DNA of 64,000 nucleotides from Paenibacillus nanensis (GTDB lineage: Bacteria; Bacillota; Bacilli; Paenibacillales; Paenibacillaceae), in assembly GCF_003583765.1 (NCBI RefSeq), contig NZ_QXQA01000002.1, forward strand, positions 310,001-374,000, read 5' to 3'. The first letter of the stretch is position 1; each line of letters opens with the position of its first letter. The position numbers and the translations under genes were made by a program. Of this stretch, positions 51,926-61,315 are shown one piece after another. A model generated the notes under the pieces. The model did not search any database. It saw only the letters and a program-made list of their open reading frames with translations, and had not been told where the DNA came from.

Positions 51926-52735
51926 TCGCACCTGGCGATATTATTTCCGCGCGGACTGCCGCTCCCGCGCTTTTAGTCGCGCCTGGCGATATTATTCCCG
52001 CGCGGACTGCCGCTCCCGCGCTTTTAGTCGCGCCTGGCGATATTATTCCCGCGCGGTCTGCCGCTCCCGCGCTTTTAGTCTCGCCTGGCGATATTATTTC
52101 CGCGCGGACTGCCGCTCCCGCGCTTTTAGTCGCGCCTGGCGCTATTATTCCCGCGCGGAGCACCGCTTCCGCGCTTTTAGTCGCGCCTGGCTGGCGCTAT
52201 TATTGTCCGCGCGGAGCGCAGCTCCCGCGCTTTTAGTCTCGCCTGGCGATAGTATTCCCGCGCGGAGCGCAGCTTCCGCGCTTTTAGTCGCGCCTGGCGA
52301 TATTATTCCCGCGCGGACTGCCGCTCCCGCGCTTTTAGTTGCGCCTGGCGATATTATTTCCGCGCGGGCTGCCGCTCCCGCGCTTTTGTTGCGCCTGGCG
52401 ATATTATTCCCGCGCGGAGCGCAGCTTCCGCGCTTTTAGTCGCGCCTGGCGATATTATTTCCGCGCGGACTGCCGCTCCCGCGCTTTTAGTCGCGCCTGG
52501 CGATATTATTTCCGCGCGGAGCGCCGCTCCCGCGCTTTTAGTCTCGCCTGGCGATATTATTCCCGCGCGGACTGCCGCTCCCGCGTTTTTAGTCTCGCCT
52601 GGCAATATAATTCCCGCGCGGAGCGCCGCTCCCGCGCTTTTAGTCTCGCCTGGCGATATTATTCTCGCGCGGACTGCCGCCCCCGCGCATATACTCTCGC
52701 CTAGTGCTATTCGTTCCGCGCGGCCCCCCGCTTCC
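51926..52735. repeat. 51-bp tandem repeat array, about 16 copies
   Basis: The marker CCTGGC recurs at 51931, 51982, 52033, 52084, 52135, 52186, 52242, 52293, 52344, 52394, 52445, 52496, 52547, 52598 and 52649, with a degenerate copy at 52700. The period is 51 bp, except one unit of 56 (a small CTGG-type duplication) and one of 50. Each unit has CGATATTATT, then GCGCGG...CCGCGC able to form a hairpin, then TTTTAGTC. The hairpin loop varies between ACTGCCGCTC and AGCGC(A/C)GCT(C/T) types. It fills the gap between the LysR gene and the FAD enzyme gene. Since 51 is a multiple of 3, open frames appear on both strands, but the 56- and 50-bp units shift the frame. Confidence 0.95.
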
Positions 52736-52789
52736 GGACAGCTGAGCTCACGCCCAGCCCTATGCGCATCAACTGCGCAGCTCCTATCG

Positions 52790-52817
52790 CAAAAAGAGCT
52801 GCCCAAGGCAGCTCTTT
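52790..52817 (-). terminator. Rho-independent terminator after FAD oxidoreductase gene
   Basis: Minus strand AAAGAGCTGCC, short loop, GGCAGCTCTTTTT. It starts 30 nt after the stop at 52847 and ends the 58457-52847 operon. Confidence 0.85.
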
Positions 52818-52846
52818 GCATAGGAGGATACGACTCTTCTTCCTAG

Positions 52847-55099
52847 TTACTCGTATACCCGTACTTCCACCAGCTCTGCGCACGGAGCGCCGTTCGTCTC
52901 TTCGACGACCACGCGCAGCGCATCCGTAACGATCGGAGAGTCGAACCGGAGACGGTTCGTGCGGCGCCGGTTGTCGCGCGTTTCGGACACGGTTATCCAG
53001 GCCCCGCCGATGCGAGCCTCCAGCCTGTAATGCTTAGCCAGCTCAGGAATTACCTCGAACGGCGTGCGGTGATGGTGGAGATTGATAAGGTCCTCATTCA
53101 CATCGTCATTCCACGTCACGATGACCTCGCGCGCCGCGACGGCACCATCCCAGCTCAGCTCGAGCCATTGCTCCCCGCCGGCTGCGAGCGGCTCGGATGC
53201 CCATAGCTGCGGTCCCCCATACGGGCGCTTGTAGCCGCCGACCGCCTTGTCCGGCGAATAAGCCGCGGTCGCGGACAATACGCGGAAGCAGAACGGACGG
53301 CGCACGAGCTTCTTCATGCTCCAGTCGACGATCGGCTGCGACGCGTCGTGATCCTCCAGCTCGGCAACGGCGTGCGGTGCCGCTCCCCGCTCGAACGACA
53401 GCACGCCGGTCAGCGGCTCTTCCGACAAATAGAGCCCGACCTGCTCATTTGCCCGAACAACAACAAACGCATTGCATGCCCGCTCCGGCTCCCAGTTCAA
53501 TCCGTCCACCGCAACCCATGTCCCTTCGCCTGCCGGCACTTCCACTTTCACGCTAGCTACGAGCGAGCTCGGCACATAATTTTCCGGGAGGCCTGTATCC
53601 CATAGCTCCACCGTCAGTTCAGTGTCCTGCGATGCATCCACGAGCAGTTCCAGACCGCCAAGCGAGGGCTCGACCGGGAACAAAATGCCCGCGTCATGCG
53701 CAAGCGGATAGCGTGCGCTCCCCTTCTCCACCGCAATCCTCGTGCGCGAAGACGAAGCCGTCACCTTCGCTTGACGGGCAAGATCAGACGCATCTTCGTT
53801 CGCAAGCCCGATAATCGAGGCATCCTGCCGAAGCAGCGTCTGCTGCAGCGTATCTAGCTCAAGCTCGTACAGCCCGCGCGGCGTAACTCCCTTCGCTATG
53901 CAGAGCGCCGCCGCCGATCCCGCCGCCTCGCCCATCACCGCGCAGGTCGCCATGACGCGCGTCGTCCCAAAAGCGACATGCGTCGCGCTGACATTCCGCC
54001 CTGCGAACAGCAGGTTCGTCACGTTCGCCGAATAGAGCGAGCGGTACGGAATATGGTAAATGCCGTCGGCGTGCATATGCTTCGAGCCGCTCTCCGTCGC
54101 GTACATTCCTTGCGGGGGATGCAGGTCGATCGACCAGCCGCCGAACGCGATCCGGTCCTCGAACTGCCGCTGACCGATAACATCGTTTTGGTTCAGTACA
54201 TAATCGCCGACGAACCGCCGGTATTCGCGCTTGCCTGGAATCGAACCGACCCATTCCAGCGTCATGTTCTCGGCGTCGAATTGCCCGGAATTTTTGATAT
54301 AATCCCAAATGCCGTAAATAACGGACCACAGCTCGTCGCGAATGCGCTCGTTATCGTGCACCGTGTCAAGCTCGCCGCCCCACTCGATCCACCAATAATG
54401 GCAGCCGGAATCGCCGCTGCGAATGACCCGCTTCATCGGGATCGGCGTCTGCGTAATGTCCTTGGCGAAGCTCGGCGGCACGAACTTGACCGGCCGGCCC
54501 GCGTCCTTCGTGTAGAAGAGCAGCGTGCTGCCGAGCGTAATGTCGTCCGCGGCTTCCGGCGCCCATGCTTCATTGTATTCGTGCGCCGCCTCGCGGCCGA
54601 TCCGGTGGCGCGCGCCCGCCAAAAAGCCAATCAGACCGTCGCCCGTGCAATCAAGGAAATACGGGCTTTCGTACCGGATGCGACGCTCGGAGCCCATCAT
54701 CCATCCCGTCACCGAACGGATTATCCGGTTCTCCTCACCGCCGTCAGCTTCCACTTCATGCACGTCGGTATTCAGAAACAGCCGAATATTCGGCTCCGCT
54801 TTCACCGTCTCCATCACGACCAGGTCCCACAAATAAGGATTGCCCTCCGGGTTGCGGTACTGGTTCTCCACGAACATCTCGCCCATAATGCCCGTCTCCC
54901 GGGCATAACGGTTCGTGCCGTGCGCAGTCGCCCCGCATACCCAGACGCGAACCTCGCTGCTGGAATTGCCGCCGAGAACGGGCCGGTTCGTCACAAGCGC
55001 GACCTGCCTGCCGAGCCTTGCCGCCGCCACCGCCGCGCATACGCCCGCAAGCCCTCCCCCGACAACTGTAATATCCGCCTTCACAACTTCGCTTCGCAT
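52847..55099 (-). CDS. FAD-dependent oxidoreductase with C-terminal discoidin-like domain
   Basis: 750 aa from ATG at 55099 (AAAGGGTG upstream); a GTG at 55108 forms a GTGA overlap with the permease stop but abuts the ribosome site. Residues about 8-35 are the FAD Rossmann motif DITVVGGGLAGVCAAVAAARLG; SSSEVRVWVCGATAHG and DCTGDGLIGFLAGA are typical of the FAD_oxidored family common in carbohydrate-utilisation loci. From about residue 595 a CBM32/F5-8-type sandwich follows (AVGGYKRPYGGPQLWASEPL, ADALRVVVEE-like end). No signal peptide, so probably cytoplasmic. Substrate unknown; oxidation of a sugar or uronate derivative is inferred from the importer operon. Confidence 0.85.
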   Translation of the reverse strand: MRSEVVKADITVVGGGLAGVCAAVAAARLGRQVALVTNRPVLGGNSSSEVRVWVCGATAHGTNRYARETGIMGEMFVENQYRNPEGNPYLWDLVVMETVKAEPNIRLFLNTDVHEVEADGGEENRIIRSVTGWMMGSERRIRYESPYFLDCTGDGLIGFLAGARHRIGREAAHEYNEAWAPEAADDITLGSTLLFYTKDAGRPVKFVPPSFAKDITQTPIPMKRVIRSGDSGCHYWWIEWGGELDTVHDNERIRDELWSVIYGIWDYIKNSGQFDAENMTLEWVGSIPGKREYRRFVGDYVLNQNDVIGQRQFEDRIAFGGWSIDLHPPQGMYATESGSKHMHADGIYHIPYRSLYSANVTNLLFAGRNVSATHVAFGTTRVMATCAVMGEAAGSAAALCIAKGVTPRGLYELELDTLQQTLLRQDASIIGLANEDASDLARQAKVTASSSRTRIAVEKGSARYPLAHDAGILFPVEPSLGGLELLVDASQDTELTVELWDTGLPENYVPSSLVASVKVEVPAGEGTWVAVDGLNWEPERACNAFVVVRANEQVGLYLSEEPLTGVLSFERGAAPHAVAELEDHDASQPIVDWSMKKLVRRPFCFRVLSATAAYSPDKAVGGYKRPYGGPQLWASEPLAAGGEQWLELSWDGAVAAREVIVTWNDDVNEDLINLHHHRTPFEVIPELAKHYRLEARIGGAWITVSETRDNRRRTNRLRFDSPIVTDALRVVVEETNGAPCAELVEVRVYE

Positions 55100-55104
55100 C
55101 GTAG

Positions 55105-55950
55105 TCACCCTTTCACCGCTGAATTGGTTAAGCCTTGTATAATGTAGCGCTGTCCGATCGCGAACACCGCAATCATCGGCAGAATGCCCGCGGACGCCGC
55201 CGCCATCATCCCGTTATAGTCAACCGTATTCTCGAGTATAAAATTTTGCAGGCCAAGCGGAACGGTGTACAGCTCTTCGTCGATCAGGAACACAAGCGCG
55301 TTCTCGTAATCGTTCCACTGCCACGAGAAGTCGATAATCGCCAGCGTCGCGAGCGCGGGCTTGGCCAGCGGCAGAATAAGCCGGAAGAAGATCCGGAAGT
55401 GACCCGCGCCGTCAATAAACGCCGACTCGGTTATCTCATTCGGGATGGACAAGAAAAACTGGCGGAGCATAAAAACCCCGAATATCGTGAACAATCCCGG
55501 CAAAATCAGCGCCAAATGCGTGTTGTAAATACCGGCCCATTCGAACATAAGAAATTTGGGTACGAACAGCACCTGAGGGGGCACCATCATCATCGACAGG
55601 TACAGCATAAACAGCGCGTTGCGCCCCTTGAATTGAATGCGGGCGAAGCCGTAAGCGGCGAATGCCGACAGGAAGGTAGCGCCAGCCATGCCGATAATCG
55701 AAATTTTAAGCGAATTCCAATAATATGTGCCGAAGCTCTTCGGGCCTGTCCATACCTTCACGTGATGCTCCCAGGTCGGAGCGCTCGGAATCCACTTTAT
55801 CGGATATTCGAATACCTGCGCCGGCGTTTTGAAGGACGTGCTGATCATCCATAGGAACGGAATGACCATCGCAATCGCCAGCACCAGCATAAGGATCGTA
55901 AGGCCAAGCCGCTTCGGCACGTCCGAAGAAAGTCTAGCTTTCATTTCCAT
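55105..55950 (-). CDS. Carbohydrate ABC transporter permease, MalG type
   Basis: 281 aa, ATG at 55950 behind AGAGAGGAAG. Six membrane segments; EAA loop ESAFIDGAGHFRIFFRLILPLA; N-terminal loop KTPAQVFEYPIKWIPSAPTWEHH as in AraQ-like permeases. Pairs with the 55972-56853 product. Confidence 0.92.
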   Translation of the reverse strand: MEMKARLSSDVPKRLGLTILMLVLAIAMVIPFLWMISTSFKTPAQVFEYPIKWIPSAPTWEHHVKVWTGPKSFGTYYWNSLKISIIGMAGATFLSAFAAYGFARIQFKGRNALFMLYLSMMMVPPQVLFVPKFLMFEWAGIYNTHLALILPGLFTIFGVFMLRQFFLSIPNEITESAFIDGAGHFRIFFRLILPLAKPALATLAIIDFSWQWNDYENALVFLIDEELYTVPLGLQNFILENTVDYNGMMAAASAGILPMIAVFAIGQRYIIQGLTNSAVKG

Positions 55951-55971
55951 GGTATGTCTTCCTCTCTCGTC

Positions 55972-56853
55972 TTAGTAGTGAACCCAGCGCTTCTGCCCGA
56001 TCCATTGCACCAGCGTAATGAGCAGGATCACGATGAACAGCGCCCAGGAGAGCGTCGACGCATAGCCCATGTCGTAGTAACGGAAGGCGTTCTGATAGAC
56101 GTACAGCGACAGTATGGTCGTGCTGTTGCCCGGTCCGCCATGCGTGATCGCTTGGATGATGCCGAACGTTTTAATCGTCATGATCAATCCGGTAATGAGC
56201 AGGAGGAACGTCGTCGGGCTGACGAGCGGCCAAATGATTTTGCGCAAAATCTGCCCCCGCTTCGCTCCGTCGATTTTGGCGGCCTCTAGCAATTCAGGCG
56301 ATACTTCCTGCAGCGCGGCCAAATAAATAATCATGTTGTAGCCGAGCAGGAACCAAACCCAGATGATATCGATGGCGAACATCGACGACGTCGTCGTGGA
56401 CAGCCAGCCGGGAGGATTGTCGATCCCGATGCTGCGGAGCATGCCGTTAATCGGGCCTTGCGTCGGATGGAACAGCAGCATCCATACGAACGCGACGGCG
56501 ACGCCGCTTGTAATGTACGGCATAAAATAGAGGCCGCGCAGCAGCTTCTTCAAATAAATTTTCTGATTCAGCACAACCGCTACGACAAAGCCAAGCGCGA
56601 TCGAAACCGGCACTGCAAGCAGGAACACGGCCGTATTTTTTAGCGACAGATAAAACATCGGGTCCTTGAACAGGCGAATGATGTTGTCAAGACCGACAAA
56701 TTCGACGTTCGGATTCATGAACTTATAGTTCGTGAACATTAGTCCGAACGAATACAGCGCCGGGATAAGGAAAAATAGCAGTACGCCAAGCATGCTGGGG
56801 CCGATAAAAATATAGCCGAGCAGCCGTTGTTTTTTCATCCAGTTGTTCGTCAT
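55972..56853 (-). CDS. Carbohydrate ABC transporter permease, MalF type
   Basis: 293 aa from ATG at 56853 (GAGGA 8 nt upstream); the longer frame upstream has no membrane or family features. First segment LLGYIFIGPSMLGVLLFFLIPA; EAA loop EAAKIDGAKRGQILRKIIWPLV. First permease gene after the binding protein. Confidence 0.92.
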   Translation of the reverse strand: MTNNWMKKQRLLGYIFIGPSMLGVLLFFLIPALYSFGLMFTNYKFMNPNVEFVGLDNIIRLFKDPMFYLSLKNTAVFLLAVPVSIALGFVVAVVLNQKIYLKKLLRGLYFMPYITSGVAVAFVWMLLFHPTQGPINGMLRSIGIDNPPGWLSTTTSSMFAIDIIWVWFLLGYNMIIYLAALQEVSPELLEAAKIDGAKRGQILRKIIWPLVSPTTFLLLITGLIMTIKTFGIIQAITHGGPGNSTTILSLYVYQNAFRYYDMGYASTLSWALFIVILLITLVQWIGQKRWVHY

Positions 56854-56993
56854 GCGTCTAATCCTCGTTTCTTCATGGAGTCGAAGATTCCACGCTGCGG
56901 CCAAGGACGGCACGAAATCTTCTAACCCAAGTGTACCAACGGTCACGCCGAACGGTAATGAACATTCTTACCGGATTCATCCCACGTTTTTAC

Positions 56994-57021
56994 GCAAAAA
57001 AACCGCCCCGGTAGGGCGGTC
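56994..57021 (-). terminator. Stem-loop terminator between binding protein and permease
   Basis: Minus strand ACCGCCCT, 3-nt loop, GGGGCGGT, then seven T. It lies about 105 nt after the binding-protein stop and 140 nt before the permease start; likely partial termination inside the operon. Confidence 0.8.
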
Positions 57022-57030
57022 GCATCTGCC

Positions 57031-57051
57031 GCATGCATCAAAATGTTCTAT
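57031..57051. repeat. 21-bp repeat, copy 1
   Basis: A 21-bp sequence beginning GCATGCATCAAAATG is present here and, identical, at 61316-61336. Both copies lie just past the 3' end of a minus-strand gene. Confidence 0.85.
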
Positions 57052-57125
57052 CCGCCGATGAGCTCCTCCCCATGAAAAAGGACGGCCGCACCCGCGATCG
57101 TCCCTCCTGCTGCCGGGCAATCGCC

Positions 57126-58457
57126 CTATTGATTTTGCTCCAAATATTCGTTGTGACGCTTCACCATGGCAGCGATTGTATCGTCGGCGGACTGCGTGCC
57201 GAGGAAATACTTCTCATATTCCTGTGCGCGCGCATCCATCACTTCTTGAGGCAGGCTTCTGACATAGGTCGGAGCCGGGTTGTTGAACATGACGTACATC
57301 AAGGAGTCGACATCATACGTATCCGCTTTGTCGCCGAGCAAGCTCTCAAGCGCCGCGTCCTGATCCGCGTCCTTGGACGCCGGCAGCCGTCCGCCGGCGG
57401 CCATCGGCGCCATGCCGCCGTCCGCATACCATTTCAGGAACTCCCAAGCGGCTTCCTGATGCTTCGATTTCGCATTGATCGAAATGTAATCGCCCAGCCC
57501 GCCGCGCGTTACATAATCAGCCGCGTTGTCGGTGAGGCGTGGCACCGGCGCAAATGCGATTTTGAAATCGCGCGGGAAGTCCGTGAAGTTGTTCGAGCTG
57601 CGAAGCAGCCATGCCCCGATGTTAAGCATCGGCGCTTTGCCGCTCAAAAACTCCTGCTCGACCGGCATCTTCGACGTGAGCTGCTCGCCGAGCGGCGGCG
57701 TCGATTTGTCTTCCGCCATCATGGCGTTCAGCGTCTCCAGCCATTTTTTCACGAGCGGATGATCCAGATTGGACGTGCCGTCCGCCTTCGTGTAGCCTTC
57801 CTTCGCCAGAACCGAGTCAATCGGATCGACATACGGCTCCGTATGCTGGATAAAGCCGTAGCCGCCGTCCTGCTTGAGCTGCTTCGCGTACTCGCGCAGC
57901 TCGTCCCAAGTCCATTCCTTCGGCACCTCGAGGCCCGCCGCGTCAAGAGCATCCTTGTTCAATGCCACGAAGAACGGGCTTTTTGTCGTCGGCACGCCGT
58001 AGTACTTGCCATCGATCAGAAAGCTTTTGGCGTCCGGGCCCATCTTCTCATCGATGTTGTAATCGGAGAACTTGCTCAGGTCGAGCGCCAGGCCCGCTTC
58101 TACCCGTTTGGACGCTTGCGAGATTGTATAGTTGACGAACAGGTCGACGTCCTGCCCCGTCATCATCGCCGTGTCCAGCTTCAAATTGCCTTCATCGTCA
58201 TTTACGAAGCGAACGTATTCCACTTGAATATCGGGATGCTCCGCGTTCCACGCGTCGACGACGGCCTGCGGACCGGATTCCGGCGGCACGCCCCCCCACA
58301 TCGTCAATTGGATCGGATCTCCGGACGATGCCGTCGCGTTGGCGGAAGGCGACGCTTCCGAGCCCGCATTGCTGTTGCCGTTACCCGAACATCCCGCCAA
58401 AACGCCCATGATGAGCACGAGCGATGCCATGCCGGTGAACCAAGCTTTCTTTTTCAC
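57126..58457 (-). CDS. Extracellular sugar-binding lipoprotein
   Basis: 443 aa, GTG at 58457 behind AAGGAGG. Signal peptide MASLVLIMGVLAGC with lipobox LAGC; Ser/Asn/Ala linker; family-1 binding fold (IQLTMWGGVPPESGPQAVVDAW, NAEHPDIQVEYVRF, FFVALNKDALDAAGLEVP, KMPVEQEFLSGKAPML). Receptor for the two permeases downstream; probably activated by the response regulator encoded just upstream. Confidence 0.93.
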   Translation of the reverse strand: MKKKAWFTGMASLVLIMGVLAGCSGNGNSNAGSEASPSANATASSGDPIQLTMWGGVPPESGPQAVVDAWNAEHPDIQVEYVRFVNDDEGNLKLDTAMMTGQDVDLFVNYTISQASKRVEAGLALDLSKFSDYNIDEKMGPDAKSFLIDGKYYGVPTTKSPFFVALNKDALDAAGLEVPKEWTWDELREYAKQLKQDGGYGFIQHTEPYVDPIDSVLAKEGYTKADGTSNLDHPLVKKWLETLNAMMAEDKSTPPLGEQLTSKMPVEQEFLSGKAPMLNIGAWLLRSSNNFTDFPRDFKIAFAPVPRLTDNAADYVTRGGLGDYISINAKSKHQEAAWEFLKWYADGGMAPMAAGGRLPASKDADQDAALESLLGDKADTYDVDSLMYVMFNNPAPTYVRSLPQEVMDARAQEYEKYFLGTQSADDTIAAMVKRHNEYLEQNQ

Positions 58458-58610
58458 TAGCTTTCGACCTCCTTGAATGTCTTGTTAAGGTGCTGCAAAT
58501 CAAGGATAGCAAGACCAGAGGGACGGTTTTAAGTAACAAAATTACGTTTCGGATGGAACAGAACTTCACAATTTGTAAGCGTGCCGATAACGCCCCCGAA
58601 CCAAATCGTT

Positions 58611-59396
58611 CTATCTTGTCAGCCGGTATTGGCTCGGCGTTGTTCCCGTCATCCTCTTGAATATTTTTATAAAGTAGTTGTCGTTCATAAATCCGACCTT
58701 TTGGCCGATTTGGTTCACCGGCAAGTCTGTCGCGCGTAAATATTCGATCGCCTTCTCGATTCGAATGCGGTGCAAATAATGAATGAGCGTCTCCCCGGTC
58801 TTCTTCTTGAACAGGGCGCTGACATAATTCTCGCCCATCATGACATGCCGCGACAGCGACGAAAGCGTAATCTCCTGGTCGTAATTTGCTTCAATATATT
58901 CTATGATCTTCTTCACCTCGGGATGGGTGATCCGGTCGGCGGCCGATTTCGCCTCCTCCTGCTTCCAATGCTGCACGCTGCCGGACATTCCCGTCTCGTC
59001 TGGAACCGCCGGCCTTGCCGCGCTAAGCTCCGCGCTAATCTTCGCCAGCGTCTCGCGCAAATCCTTGACGCTCATCGACAGCTTCAGAATATAGTTGGAC
59101 GCGCCGTACTCCATCGCTTGCCGCACCGATTCGAAGTCGCCGATGCACGTCAGCATGACGAACTTGGACGCGATGCCGGCGCGCCTTGTCTCCTTGAGCA
59201 GATGGAGCCCGTCCATCTTCGGCATGACAATGTCGCATAAGACGAGGTCGGGCGGGTCCAGCCGGATCATCTCCAGCGCCTCTTCGCCGTTGCTTGCTTC
59301 TCCCGTAAGGGTAAAGCCCATCTCCTCCCAGCGAATGATCTCCTTCACCGATTCCCGGACGAAAGTCTCGTCTTCGACCAGCAATACCTTCCACAT
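58611..59396 (-). CDS. Short YesN-type response regulator with AraC HTH
   Basis: 261 aa, about half the length of the other two YesN-like regulators here because the helical middle region is nearly missing. Receiver: LLVEDETF, phosphoacceptor Asp in LVLCDIVMPKMDG, Lys at LKLSMS. Double AraC HTH (EITLSSLSRHVMMGENYVSALF, PVNQIGQKVGFMNDNYFIKIF). ATG at 59396 is 3 nt after the kinase stop. Likely activates the binding-protein/permease/FAD operon. Confidence 0.93.
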   Translation of the reverse strand: MWKVLLVEDETFVRESVKEIIRWEEMGFTLTGEASNGEEALEMIRLDPPDLVLCDIVMPKMDGLHLLKETRRAGIASKFVMLTCIGDFESVRQAMEYGASNYILKLSMSVKDLRETLAKISAELSAARPAVPDETGMSGSVQHWKQEEAKSAADRITHPEVKKIIEYIEANYDQEITLSSLSRHVMMGENYVSALFKKKTGETLIHYLHRIRIEKAIEYLRATDLPVNQIGQKVGFMNDNYFIKIFKRMTGTTPSQYRLTR

Positions 59397-59399
59397 GCG

Positions 59400-61214
59400 T
59401 TATCCCTCTTTTCCGGCTTCAGGTTGATGTAATGCCCGCTCGCGGCCTGCGTAAGGCTCCGACAATAGAAACGGCAAAATGATGCGGAACAGCGTGCCTT
59501 GCTCGCGCGGCACCCTCTCTAGGGCGGCGTTTTCTTTGAACAGCAGTCTTAGCCGCTCCTTGACGTTCGCAAGCCCGATGCCCGGTCTCTTGCGGCTTGT
59601 CTTCCGGTTCAGCATCGACTGCTCCGCGCCCACGCCATTATCCTCGACCTCCAGCACCAGCCGCTTCTGCTCCTCGCTCGTAAGCCCCATTCGAATGGAA
59701 ATGCGGCCTCCTTCGCCAATCGGCGCGATTCCATGCCGAATCGCGTTGTCCACAAGCGGCTGCAGGCTCAGCTTCGGCACAAGCGCGTACTGAATGTCTT
59801 CGTCGCAATCGATCTCCACTTCGAAAATGTTGCTGTACCGGACCTGCTGAATGTAGATGAACGCCTTCGTCAGTTCGATTTCTTCGCGCAGGTGGATCAG
59901 ATCGACGTCGGAGTTGAGGCTGGTTTCCAGAAGCTTGCCGAGCGACAGGCAGATTTCCACGATTTCTTCGTTTTGGCTGCGAAGTCCGATCCATTTCATC
60001 GTGTTCAGCGTATTGAGCAAAAAATGCGGATTCACTTGGGCGAGCAGCATTTGAAAATGGACCGCGTCCCGCTGGCGCTCCTCCGCCTTCAGCCGCCCAA
60101 TCAGCCCGTTCATGTCGACCATCATTTGGTTGAACGTTCGCGTCAGCTCGAGCACTTCGCCTTTGTATTTTTTCTCAGGCAGCCGGATCCGCAAATCCTT
60201 CCGCACCGCTTCCTTCATCTTCGCTTGCATATGGGACAGCGGTCTCGTAAAGGCGTATGCGATCATAAAAGCCACTGCGATAAAAGCCGCCGTTATCGTA
60301 TAAAACGTCACAAAATACTGCTGCTTCAAGCTATGGATTTCTTTGAACAGGACATTGACCGGAATCTGATTCACCATGTACCAGTCAAGGGAATCCAAAT
60401 AGCTGTAATTGACGAGCGCGTCGTTTGTGTTATCCGTCCAATAGCCGTTCTCCGGCAATTGCGTCACTTGGCTGACCGCCTCAGGCGTCAATGCGGCACC
60501 CGCGGAGGATGAGGCGATGACGTCGCCCTTGCGGGACACGATAAAATAAGCCTGTTCGCTGGCTGATTTCTGAAGCACCGATTGGAACCAGAACGAAAAA
60601 TCGATGCTCACCCTCGCCCATCCGTAGGTTCGATTCCGGTTATCTCTGAGCCCCGAATAAAGAGAGAGCAGCGTCGGGCTTTTCGAGATATCGCGCGAGA
60701 CGTAATTGTCGTCATCAGGCACCCAGAAATAAGTAGCTCCCGTTTCGCGCATCGATACGAATGAAGGCGTTGCCGCAATCTGCTCATAATCGAGCGTAGT
60801 TTTCGGCTGGTACGATGTATAGACGTTGCCCTCGTCGTCGAGAAGCGTAAAATAGACGGATGGATTGTATAGAAAAAAGCTGTTGTTCAAATTTTTGAAC
60901 TTGCTTTCGATAATCTCTTTGTTGTCGAGCACCGTCCGCTCGCCGGGATTCATCAATATATCCCGCACATCGATATCCTGCTCAAGGAAAATAAGCGTTT
61001 TGAACGCAATGCTGAGCTGATCCTCCAGCGACCTGTGCAAATTGTCGAGCTGCTCGTGGCTCTGCTCGCTGATCTTGTTCTGGACAAGCGTTTCGATGCG
61101 GTGGTAGTTGTAGATGTTCAGAATGCTGAATGGAAGCAAAATAACGAGGACAAACACTGCGAATAACCGATACTTGAGTTTATGGGGAATAAAATAACCC
61201 AGCCATCTCAGCAT
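59400..61214 (-). CDS. YesM-type sensor histidine kinase
   Basis: 604 aa, ATG at 61214 behind AGGGGGA. Membrane segment near 13-32 (YRLFAVFVLVILLPFSILNI), extracellular Cache-like sensor, membrane segment FYTITAAFIAVAFMIAYAF, HAMP, acceptor His in AQVNPHFLLNTLNTMKWI, N box DNAIRHGIAPIG, G1 box DNGVGA. Partner of the short regulator. An extended -10 promoter is visible upstream. Confidence 0.93.
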   Translation of the reverse strand: MLRWLGYFIPHKLKYRLFAVFVLVILLPFSILNIYNYHRIETLVQNKISEQSHEQLDNLHRSLEDQLSIAFKTLIFLEQDIDVRDILMNPGERTVLDNKEIIESKFKNLNNSFFLYNPSVYFTLLDDEGNVYTSYQPKTTLDYEQIAATPSFVSMRETGATYFWVPDDDNYVSRDISKSPTLLSLYSGLRDNRNRTYGWARVSIDFSFWFQSVLQKSASEQAYFIVSRKGDVIASSSAGAALTPEAVSQVTQLPENGYWTDNTNDALVNYSYLDSLDWYMVNQIPVNVLFKEIHSLKQQYFVTFYTITAAFIAVAFMIAYAFTRPLSHMQAKMKEAVRKDLRIRLPEKKYKGEVLELTRTFNQMMVDMNGLIGRLKAEERQRDAVHFQMLLAQVNPHFLLNTLNTMKWIGLRSQNEEIVEICLSLGKLLETSLNSDVDLIHLREEIELTKAFIYIQQVRYSNIFEVEIDCDEDIQYALVPKLSLQPLVDNAIRHGIAPIGEGGRISIRMGLTSEEQKRLVLEVEDNGVGAEQSMLNRKTSRKRPGIGLANVKERLRLLFKENAALERVPREQGTLFRIILPFLLSEPYAGRERALHQPEAGKEG

Positions 61215-61242
61215 AAAAATCCCCCTAGCCTATGGTGGTTTC

Positions 61243-61251
61243 ATTATAGCA
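61243..61251 (-). promoter_or_regulatory. Extended -10 promoter (TGCTATAAT) of the kinase gene
   Basis: Minus strand TGCTATAAT at 61251-61243, 29 nt before the kinase ATG. The TGn extension can compensate for the poor -35 region. Confidence 0.6.
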
Positions 61252-61315
61252 CCAATAGGTTCGGGGGATTGCGGTTTATGCCGAAATACGTAAAATTGTA
61301 GGATCCATTAATCGA

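Noticed and set aside
51926-52735. CRISPR array
   Set aside because: Units are contiguous 51-bp copies with no unique spacers, and there are no cas genes nearby.
52354-52821. Minus-strand repeat protein of 17-residue units across the tandem array
   Set aside because: The 56- and 50-bp units shift the frame, both strands are equally open, there is no good ribosome site, and a terminator of the FAD gene lies inside the frame.
57033-58460. 475-codon + strand open frame opposite the binding-protein gene
   Set aside because: Antisense shadow; the minus strand has a signal peptide and lipobox.
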